A DNA stretch of 64,000 nt, taken from Nymphaea colorata. Taxonomy: Eukaryota; Streptophyta; Magnoliopsida; Nymphaeales; Nymphaeaceae. The position numbers were made by a program, and so were the translations under genes. Below are positions 33,724 to 43,132 of this stretch, in pieces. Location: assembly GCF_008831285.2 (NCBI RefSeq), contig NC_045146.1, forward strand, positions 21,445,149 to 21,509,148, in the 5' to 3' direction. Numbering within the stretch: position 1 is the stretch's first letter; each line of letters opens with the position of its first letter. Below the pieces are notes generated by a model. That model was not told the origin of the DNA. It did no database searches and saw only the letters and a list, made by a program, of their open reading frames with translations.

Positions 33724-34048
33724 AATAAGTTGAGCCAAAGAGAAAAAGATCACAACAGAATTTACGTGGTTCGGCTTAGATGCCTACATCCACGGTAGAA
33801 GAAGGAGGAGCTCTGTTTTCATTATATCGTTTTTGTTCAAGGTACACTTGCTCTTTATATGAGATTACAATATAATAGGAAGCGTTCCATAGTCACTCGT
33901 TGAGGCAACGGTACAAAGAAGAGGAAGGCAGATTTGGGTCTTTCTTAAAATATTATTTCCTTATATAATTCCAACGTTCTCCTCAATTCCAACGTTCTCC
34001 TCAACGGTTCTTGATCTCCTCCCTTGATCTCCTCCAATTTGCGTGACA
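33724..34048 (-). repeat. Right LTR (5' LTR of the copia element), 325 bp
   Basis: It pairs with 28475-28804. The right junction is GCGTGACA|GTTTT, followed by cacagggcatgatca, the GHDH-coding part of the phosphatase exon. In element orientation the 3' end is CTTATT rather than the usual CA. Confidence 0.93.
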
Positions 34049-35059
34049 GTTTTCACAGGGCATGATCATGTGAACGATTTCTGCGGTAAACTCTCAGAAA
34101 TAAACTTGTGCTATGCAGGTGGGTTTGGTTACCACGCTTATGGGAAAGCAGGGTGGTCTAGGAGAGCAAGAGTAGTACTTGCTTCCCTGGAGAAAGACGA
34201 GCGTAACGCTACTTGGGGTGGAGTTAAATCAATCCGAACTTGGAAGCGTTTAGATGATGCGCCTCTATCCAAGATCGATGAACAAACACTGTGGCAGAAA
34301 GTTCCATCCAGTAAGCCTGGAAAATAGTACTTAAGATTTCGTGTCTCAAAAGACGTCCAAAATTCTGAAGTTCACAAACTCAGAATTTCAAAAATATGTT
34401 TCCTATGATAAGCACCCCTCTGTGAAGTAATGGCCTGAGTCAGAAAGATTTTCTGGAGTTGCACTGATTCTAAAATTTCTCTTCTTCTGTTTCGTGGTTT
34501 GTTTCTTTAATATGTTGTTAATTATACATGGGTTAACCAGTGCCCAGTGTTGATAATTCAGATTCAGATTCAAGGCTCAGATCCAAGTCCTCCATATCAT
34601 ACCCGACTTGACTACTAGTATAGGGTTCGCATGAAATGTTTGCTTTGATATGCACAGACATTTATTTTCAGGTTGTTTTGATTCGCAGTACGCACTCTTG
34701 TTCTGTTTCTCATATAAAGGACAGAACAAAGCATGCATTCTTCTAGTGTGAAGAAATAACAAAGAGTTGCGTTTTCTCTTCTTGCTTTTCCTTTTACTCA
34801 GGTCTCCCAATGCCGAAAATGACTTCCTTCTGTTTCTCATATAAAGGACAGGACAGAGGTTCTCATATACTTGTTTTTTGCTTCTCAAGTTTTGAAAAAA
34901 TTTAATTTATCTGTTAAAAATTTTTTCAAGAATTTCGTTCGGTTCTTTTCGGAAAAAATGAAGGTTGGCTCCTGTTAAGAATTTTCAAAATTTTATTTAA
35001 TGCTTGCATGACTGTTAGGCCCACCTAAAGATGATGAAATCCTGACTCAGCCCCCGATT

Positions 35060-36085
35060 TAGACTGTCCAAGGGAAGATGATGGAATGGTACTGCGGACC
35101 CAACCCCTCCACATGGGTCTACTCCATTATGGCCATTTAAAGCCAAACCTAGAGTTCACACTTTTTCAAAGTTTTTCTTTCTTCTAATTCTAAAAGACCT
35201 AAAAGTCTAGTAGATATTATAAGAAATCTCCACCTTGAAAATTATGTAGTTTGTTACTGAGCTGTTCTAGGAAAAAAAGAAAATATCTTCAATTCCCATC
35301 CACTATATTCTAGGCCCTTATTTAAATTAAAGTGTGAAGCCACAAGTTTCCAGAATAAATTTTCTTCCATCTTTCAATTCTACAAGCCAAGGAGGCCATA
35401 TGGATGCTGGGAAGTACTGCAGGCCTTCTGTTCGATTGAATTATGGTATTCAACGTGCGGCCATGGCCATGTTAAAAGATGGCCAGTCTTCCATCTCTGG
35501 ATTGATTAAAGGGCTACAAAACCAACTATATTTATATATTCAAGAGCCACGTTCTTTTCTTTTGGAGTAAAGCAACAGACACCATCATCGTGCCTTAGAT
35601 ACGCCGGAAAATGATGCCAATGATCATCCACAGCCGAAACAACTCAGGGCCAGGAGAAATATATTAACAAAACTTTTCTCCACTGTAGTCGCGAATCCTG
35701 TTATCTACGGAAACGAGAAGGAGTTCTCAAGTTTTTACTACTCAAATCAGTCATTATCAAAATGATCTGCCTTTTAACTTGATTGCGCTCACAGCTGAGA
35801 ACCCAGCTCCAACTTTCACTGAACTAGAATGGGCAGAAGAATGCAGGCCATGAATATGAACAAAAGTCGGGACCCATCAGACTCAGCCATAATCACTGTG
35901 AAGTCTAGAATTTTAAGCTGAAGATGGGATTTCTAAGAGGGTCTTGTCAACGAAGAGATGATGGAATGGTACTGGGGACACCAACCCCTCCACATTGTCT
36001 TTTCGTTCTTATAGCCGTCTCAAGCCAAACGCAGAGTTCACACTACTTTTGGCTGTTTCTCGTTCGTCTACCTTTCAAATGACCA
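35060..36085. repeat. Two copies of a ~150-bp dispersed repeat (third copy near 16880)
   Basis: 35060-35210 and 35945-36085 share gatgatggaatggtactg, aacccctccacat and agagttcacact in the same order. 16880-16970, upstream of phosphatase copy A, shares agagatga-gaaatg and ccctccacatgggtct. It appears only near the phosphatase array within this window. No coding content. Confidence 0.65.
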
Positions 36086-36294
36086 AAAGTTATTGTAAGT
36101 TTCGTAAGCAACTTCCAATTTGAACTCTTACTTGGACTGCACTTTCTCTTTTTGTTGAAGTCACCTTCCCACAACCACAGCAGTAGGGAGCTACCACGAG
36201 GCTTGAGTGGGCAACTGCCCACCCCAGCCTTATGTGAAATGCCCACACAAAACTCAAGCTAGCTCTCTGTAGCTCTACATGCACTTAATCAATA

Positions 36295-38345
36295 ATGAGC
36301 ATACTCGAAATGACCTCTTCCACTTTGATAACAATGTAATGTACAAGAAAAGTTTTTATTTGAAGGGGGCAATCTGTTGATCTTTATTTAATATGGGACT
36401 CATGTTTATCAATTTTTTTTTCGCACGGGGCTGCAGTTTTCTTGACAAGCATCGAATGACACCTCTTTATTATTCGACCCCTTTACGAAGGAATATTCAT
36501 TTTTCAGAGCAGGTTGTGTTATGATTTTACTTATGACAATAGAAAGCTTTCTTTACTTGTCGACACGTAGCAAATTATACCATGTGTCGTCAGGTGGTTA
36601 CCCCTAAAAGGTTATAAATATTAAGGTGCTGTTATGATTTAACTCCAAACGCCTTTTTGCAAGTTGGCAGCAAAATTGAGGTCTGTATAAGAAAAATTAC
36701 TTGGACTGCATTTTCTTTTTCTGTTGAAGTCACCTTCCCACAGTAGCAGCAACGGAACTACCATGCGGCTTGAGAGGGCAACTGCCCACCTATGTAAAGC
36801 TTTATTATCGTGTGTTGGACTCAAGCTTAGCCATATGGGTGGTCACACAAGACCGAGGTTTGCGCCTTGTAACTCCACGTGCACCTAATCAATTGCATAA
36901 TATGATGGATGAGTACCTTTCAGCTAAAACTTTCTAACTTTGCCACTGTTGTATAGTGTAAGATGTGTTGATGCCCTATGTGCAGGGGCGGAGGCAGGAT
37001 TTTTCGCAAGGGCGGGCTAAATGGGACTAGGTTTTGTAGATTAGATTTGGGTAGAGCCACTGAACTTATATTCAAAAAATACATTAAGACAAAAAAAAAA
37101 TCAATTTTTAGACTAGATTTTTTTTTTTAATTTGGTTGTGGTGGGCGGCTGGGGCCATGACCTAGGCGGCCCCCCTTCCCTCCGCCCCTGCCTATGTGCA
37201 GAGAAACCACACAAGTTTCTTCTAAACTTGGTAGGAAAATTTGTGATTACAATATGGTAGGGGAGGTCTTATTGAATGAAAATGTTGCCCCCTATATATA
37301 CGATGTGCTAGGACTTTTTATAGAGAAGAAAGAAAGAAATGGGTAAGAAAAGAAAAGATTGCTTGATTAATCAAACCAAAACTACTTGTTCAATTGTGAT
37401 GCCTTACTAACTGTTTCAATTCTTTTAGATCTAGTGACGAGCAAAAAAAAAAAAACCCCATGTAGTGACGAGCAAAAAAAAAAAAAAGAATAGATAGTTA
37501 GATGGGCTATTCGGAGCTAATCCCACCACTCAAGGAAGGTCGAATCCAATTCATCCTCGTCCCTTAGGGTCAAAGGCTGCTTTATGGTGTCTCCAGAGCA
37601 CCCTTACAATGCCGGAAACTGGTTCTCACATAGACACGATAGCTTGTGAAGGGTCGCCCTCTGAATTTGCTGCATCCACCGCATTCTCATAATAAGTGGA
37701 ATTAACGAGACCATGTTCAATGTTTATTTGTACAACTGTTAGGTGTCAGTCGCTCTCGCAGCAATGAATTTATAAATATTTGCATACATGTGCGTCTACG
37801 TCCATGTCCGTCCCGGGCCCTCGGTTATTGAGCCAAGTCCCTCCTTGGCCCCATTGACATATCTGTTAACCCTGCTGATAAATTTGTGTCGACTTTCTTA
37901 ATGGCCCATTACTAGAATCAACTCATCACCAACCCCTCATTCATTCTTTTGTTTAGTTTAAACAAGCATACTCGAAATAAATGACCTCTTCCACTTTGAT
38001 ATCAATGTAATGCACTGCTCTATTGGCGACAAAACAAGCGGAATGGACCAATTTGGCCCGATCAGTTAAACAAAACTGTTCCCAAGTGACAAATGAACAG
38101 AGTTAAATTCCTTCCTAGTGAGGCAGGAGATTTCTATCTGAAGGGGACGCTATCTCTTCATCTTTGAACTTTATTTAATGTATAGGACTCATGTTTATGA
38201 TATTTTTTTTTTTCAGACGGGGCTGCAGTTTTCTTGACAAGCGTCAAATAACACCACTTTAGTACTTCACAAAGCAATATCATTTTTCCGAACATGCTGT
38301 ATCTTATGGTTTCTTACCTATAAGAATAGAAAGCCAAATAACGTT
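36295..38345. repeat. Segmental duplication, ~300-bp arms about 1.7 kb apart
   Basis: 36295-36560 and 37962-38345 share agcatactcgaaat, tgacctcttccactttgat, ggactcatgtttat, ggggctgcagttttcttgac and agaatagaaagc or close variants in the same order, with insertions in the second copy. The hAT MITE at 36983-37190 sits between the arms. Confidence 0.75.
36983..37190. mobile_element. hAT-type MITE, 208 bp, perfect 8-bp target duplication
   Basis: The element begins CAGGGGCGGAGG and ends CCTCCGCCCCTG, a perfect 12-bp terminal inverted repeat. CCTATGTG flanks both sides (36975-36982 and 37191-37198). Short size, hAT-type ends, 8-bp duplication and no coding capacity define a non-autonomous hAT MITE. 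The GC-rich ends around an AT-rich core are typical. Confidence 0.92.
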
Positions 38346-39947
38346 TGGGAGTTTTAAACCATGATGTTTTTTCAAGTATAATATGACGAGCTTGAAAAAA
38401 AAAAATGCAGTAAAATTTAAAAAAAATAAAAACTAAAAATAAAATAAAATAAAACAAATGAGAAACTAATAACGTAAACATAAAAAATAAAAGATAACAA
38501 AATTTGCAAAAATAAAAAATAGAAAATAAAAAAACTGTTTGTCATTAAAAAATATAAAAAAATGTGAAAAAATGTAAAAAAAACACGTTTAAAGTGTTTT
38601 TTTCGTTTTTAACGTTTTTTTCAAAACAATGCATTTTTTTTAGTTTTAAGCGGTCATTTAATTTATCACATTTTCTACGCATTTTTTTTTAAAATGTGCC
38701 TTGTGTGACTATGCTTATAACAATATTACAACAATAGAAATATGTGGAGCATGTCCCCGTTAACCATTTAAAAGGAGATGAAAAGTCTGAGGCCTACAAG
38801 TGTCATAATGAATACAGTTCTTCCAAGAAATCCAAAAGCCACTTGTCTCGCATTGTGCCAAAAAGAGTGCAGCTAGGAATATTTGTTGTTTTTGATGAAG
38901 ACATCATTAGGTGAAAACCTTGCTTTTTATTGAAGAAAAAATGACAAAACATATATTATCTGTCTATTAGTTAGGCCGTATTCAAATTCTTGTGTTCGAT
39001 AGAATGAACAGTTTTCAAAGGTTGCCCACATAATCATGTCATATTGGAAAAATGTGCACACTCACATACATCACATTTAGATGATTTAGCATCATAATTC
39101 AATCGGTAGCGGTGCTACATGGGGCTGCTGATATGAGCGACCAGCCCCACAAACACTATTTATGTTATGGATCTTCAACTAGTTGATTGTTTTTGTATAT
39201 TAGTGTCATGAGAATTTTTGAAATAGTACCTCTTAGGGCCCTAACCCAAAATTGCTGGCGCCGGTACTGAATTCAATACTACCAAGAACGGCAAAGTCGC
39301 AAAACCACATGCACCATGACATTTATGCATAAACCGTACCAGAAATCTTTTTATTTTAATAAGAAAAGTGGGCAATGAAGCTTATTTAATGTTTCTTTTC
39401 AGGGGAAAAAAAAAAAAAAACTTGAAAGAACCCATTCTTTCTAGGCTGGGAGACTTGATCGTCGTTGCTTGAAGCCTCCGTGGTTCGATCATATGGGTCT
39501 TCTTGCACAAATTGCAATACTGAACTTCAATAATTTAGGTTCTTATGAAAATACACTAAGAATCAAGGGAGTACATCAACCAAGTTTCCAAATCTATGTC
39601 CCAAATAATTTATACACGAATATACTTTGGGCTTGGCCCACGTACGGGTCGGATCTTGTCACAAATTTTCCAACGTTTTCTTTTTTGGCTTTCGTATCCC
39701 AAACTGAAGCTTATTAGTTTATCTCAGATTCTCAGGCGTGGTGTACGTAGATACGGGCAGATGGCGGACCCGATCCGAACCGTTGACATGGGATCATAAG
39801 GGACGATTCCGTCATTTCAACAAGTCAAAGGGCCACTGCCAACGGAACCGACCCCTGCCACTCTTCACACGCTCGCAGCCATGTCTCGCACGCGCGGCGG
39901 CGGCACAGATCCTCCATTAGTGCCCCACCAGACCTCCACATGACGCC

Positions 39948-39954
39948 ATAAATA
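39948..39954 (+). promoter_or_regulatory. TATA box of phosphatase copy C
   Basis: ATAAATA in the context gccATAAATACAG, 64 bp upstream of the ATG at 40018, matches the site before copy A in sequence and position. Confidence 0.6.
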
Positions 39955-40017
39955 CAGCGAGGGAGGGAGCTCCGGAGCCGCAGCTCGGGGTGGGAAGGCG
40001 GGAAGGGCGAAGTGGCA

Positions 40018-42157
40018 ATGGGGAAGGTGGGGTTGCTTTTCCGGCGGGCGGCTCTGCTCTGCTGCTTCTGGTGGCTCTCGGCCGCTTCGGCTCTACGGTT
40101 CTCGAAGAAGGGGGAATTCAAGATCTTGCAAGTGGCTGATATGCACTACGCGGACGGGAAGACGACGGCGTGCTTGGACGTGCTGCCGGAGCAGGTCGCC
40201 GGATGCTCCGACCTCAACACCACCGCCTTCATCCAGCGGATGATCCGAGCCGAGAAGCCCGACCTCATCGTCTTCACTGGTAATCTTTCTCACTCTTTCC
40301 CTCCCTCCTTCCCTCCCCCATCTTCTCCTTTCAGGCACTTTTTCGTGTCTCTGGCTTACAATTACAGGTAACTCAGAAGGGCCTCCCTCAGCCGAAGACG
40401 AGGATGAAAACTGAACTGGTCTTTGCTTTTGCTGACACCAAGTGGATAGCCTTTTTCTAATTCTGTCTTTTTTGGTCAATGGACAGGAGATAACATCTAT
40501 GGCTTCGACACAACCGAACCAAGAAAATCTATGGACGCTGCGTTTGCACCAGCAATTGCAGCAGGAATACCATGGGCAGCTGTATTGGGTAACCACGATC
40601 AGGAATCGACGTTGACGAGGGGAGGAGTGATGAAGCACATAGTGACCATGAAGCATACGCTTTCGCTTCTCAATCCACCTGAAGAACACCATATCGATGG
40701 GTTTGGTAACTACAATCTGGAGGTTCTAGGGGCTGGTGGTTCAAAACTCCAAAGCAAGTCGGTCCTGAATCTCTATTTCCTGGATAGTGGGGATTACTCC
40801 ACTGTTCCGTTGATTCCTGGGTATGGTTGGATCAAACCATCTCAGCAAGTTTGGTTCCAGAGTGCATCCTCCAAGCTGCAGGTAGGGTTTGGCTATTCTT
40901 CTTTTACATTCTAGCTTTTTCTTTCCATTGATTGACGGCCCTTCTCAAGTTATTTCCTTCAAAACTGTAGTTAATGCTCCTGTACTAACTGACAACCACC
41001 TTAATTGATACGTGAAGGTTACAAGGCAGGCAGGTCCTTCCTGTTCTGCTCTGACTCCGTCCTTAGCAATCAATAATTAAGTTTACTTGAGATATAACTC
41101 TACACTTATTCATGTTAGTGCTGCCATTGTCACTGTCTTCCGTTCTCAGTAAAAGGAAAAGTGAGGTCCAATCTTGCATATTGGCGAACTGCTTGAGTTC
41201 TGGCTAAAGGCAAGACTTTAGCGTACCCATTGGGATCTAGATATTACACGTGTTTCTCAATCAGGGATCCCCATAAATTTGACACTATTTATTGTTTTAT
41301 GGAGAATTCAGCTTGAAATTACTAAAACTAGGAAATAGATACATCAAAAGTCCAGTACCAGTCATAAAACCTACTTCATCCTTAAACAGGCATTGATTCT
41401 GCTAAAGCTGTAAGTACGTACTGAAAATAACTTTGAGGTATTGAACAGAAACGAATGTAATACAGAAATTCACAAGATATGGTTGACCATGGTAAATGAA
41501 GACTAACGGTGAGAATATATCCACAGCTCTTTTTTCATTCTCCTTTCATTGTAACTCTGACACGTTCTGGCTTGAACAAAAAATATGCATATAAATTTTC
41601 CTCCAAGGAAGTTTTTAATCTTAGAAACAAGAAAACCATCATCTGTACTATTGTTCTCATTCAGAAGTTCTTGATCGTGACTGCAGAAGAACTACACAAG
41701 TGCTCCAGAAGCTCAGTCAGAACCAGCACCAGGCTTGGTTTATTTTCATATCCCACTGCCAGAATATGCTCAATTTGATTCCTCCAACTTCACAGGCGTA
41801 AAGCAAGAAGGGATCAGTTCTCCCACAATAAACTCTGGCTTCTTTACAACCATGGTCGGAGCAGGGGACGTGAAGGCAGTTTTCACAGGGCATGATCATT
41901 TGAACGATTTCTGCGGTAAACTCTCGGAAATCAACTTATGCTATGCAGGTGGGTTTGGTTACCACGCTTATGGGAAAGCAGGGTGGTCTAGGAGAACAAG
42001 AGTAGTACTTGCTTCCCTGGAGAAAGACAAGCATAACGCTACTTGGGGTGGAGTTAAATCGATCAGAACTTGGAAACGTTTAGATGACATGCATCTATCC
42101 AAGATTGACAAACAAATGCTGTGGGAGAAAGTTCCTTCTGGTAAGCATGGAAAATAG
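40018..42157 (+). CDS. Purple acid phosphatase 29-like metallophosphoesterase, copy C (3 exons, intact)
   Basis: Exons 40018-40279, 40487-40881 and 41687-42157 encode 375 residues. The ATG at 40018 is chosen over the in-frame GTG at 40012; it starts a signal peptide (RRAALLCCFWWLSAASA). Metal-site motifs are complete: DMH (D41, H43), GDN (88-90), GNHD (122-125), YFHIPL (H240) and GHDH (287-290). Intron 1 is only 207 bp, against 597 bp in copy A and 2.2 kb in copy B, and its acceptor region differs from theirs, so C is the more diverged member. Relative to A it lacks short inserts in exons 2 and 3. Expected role is hydrolysis of phosphomonoesters or related compounds in the secretory route, by family; the substrate is not known. 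Confidence 0.93.
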
Positions 42158-43086
42158 TTCTTCAGATTTTGTGCCTTAAAACGCGTAACTTCTGAAACTT
42201 ACTCCGTTTCCAAAAATACGTTACCCATGATGAACAACCCCACAGTGAAGCAAATTTTGTGCTCTCAGATGAGTGAAATCCCATAATCTCTGCATCTCCG
42301 GGTGACCAAATGGTCATGCATATGGTAACTCATCCACAAACTAAAAGCCCCAGTAAAAACAATATAGGATCTTGTTATCAAATGTGATTATGGGCAGACA
42401 AGACAAATTAGCTGTAGCTTTAGACCATTAATATTTCTTAGTGGTATCCTTTTTGTTTTCTCTTACATTTTTCCCCGCAATACGTTTGTTAAAAGTTGAA
42501 GTTGTTCAATTTACGACCTAGTTCATTAGTCATCCTTTTCCTTGTGCACCTAACTTTTCTTGCAATAGGAATAGTGTTGAACCATGCCAATTGGAAAAGG
42601 AGTATCAAGAGAAGCTTGAATTAAGAATCTAAGTTTGAACTTGTTAAAATGTTAACAGAAATACTAATACTGGAAGCAAGGCCAACAAAATCATGATACA
42701 TTAGAAAAGATCAATTTCATTTGATTTTTTTGCTGTGGATAACTCATTTTTCTGCGATCAACAAAATCTTTCCTGTACTTTGGAACTGGTAAAGAAGCTA
42801 AACACGCTCGAGCTTGAAGCGCTCATACGATTTGTTTCTTCCGACTTCTTGTAAGCCAAATAATATTTCAAATTCAAATTGGTATTACACGGTATTTGAT
42901 GTAAAATCATGTTGTTTAAAATTTATTAACCCTAATACCAGGTGAGATGAAATTGAACCGACATGTATTGTTGGTATTTTATGAGTTATTACAGGTTGAA
43001 CAAAAGCTAGCGTGATTAATAATCGTGTTTTTCAGCCCCACAACTTTTATCCCAAAAATAATTTACCTAGGGTCCAAAACAGTCTC

Positions 43087-43132
<46 letters not shown>

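Larger units (their letters stand above)
28475..34048 (-). mobile_element. Ty1/copia LTR retrotransposon inserted in exon 3 of phosphatase copy B
   Basis: The element is 5574 bp, oriented on the minus strand. LTRs are 28475-28804 (3' LTR) and 33724-34048 (5' LTR). GTTTT at 28470-28474 and 34049-34053 is a 5-bp target duplication; removing the element and one copy restores the exon text seen in copies A and C. A primer-binding site matching the end of initiator tRNA-Met (33711-33722) and a purine tract (28805-28815) are present. In element order the internal region holds gag, protease, integrase, reverse transcriptase and RNase H, the copia order, but with stops and frameshifts, plus a 0.6-kb internal duplication of the integrase region. 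It is therefore structurally complete and coding-defective. Confidence 0.95.
24594..34327 (+). pseudogene. Purple acid phosphatase 29-like pseudogene, copy B, split by a copia element
   Basis: Exon 1 is 24594-24853, exon 2 27101-27509, and exon 3 28279-28469 resuming at 34054-34327 after the retrotransposon. Relative to copies A and C there are single-base deletions in exon 1 (one in the signal-peptide region, one near GNSRF/EFKIL), one near the end of exon 2 (ccggagacatcc) and one in exon 3 just before the insertion (aagcagggatg). A 22-bp stretch of exon 2 is duplicated in place of the copy-A insert. The GDN, GNHD and GHDH blocks are still readable but no single frame links them. Splice sites are preserved. 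Exon 2 is closer to copy A, exon 3 closer to copy C. It cannot make a normal protein. Some 1-bp gaps could in principle be assembly errors, but the insertion alone breaks the gene. Confidence 0.93.
34328..39947. other. Repeat-rich spacer between pseudogene B and copy C
   Basis: No gene is seen. The spacer contains layered duplications. A ~150-bp unit occurs at 35060-35210 and again at 35945-36085, and once more near 16880. 36110-36290 is related to 36690-36900. 36295-36560 is related to 37962-38345. There is a hAT MITE at 36983-37190. About 34790-34860 is similar to 43680-43730. About 38340-38700 is extremely A/T-rich with a small hairpin-like acacgtttaaagtgt. The last ~420 bp mirror the region upstream of copy A. 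Confidence 0.55.

Noticed and set aside
38340-38700. A/T-rich block considered as an origin or matrix attachment site
   Set aside because: Only base composition supports it; such blocks occur elsewhere in the window (11600-11830, 58130-58390).
40093-40692. 199-codon minus-strand open frame across phosphatase copy C
   Set aside because: It spans exons 1 and 2 and an intron of a well-supported gene on the other strand; antisense shadow.
43083-43128. Possible CRISPR-like regular repeat
   Set aside because: Simple dinucleotide repeat without spacers, in plant nuclear DNA.
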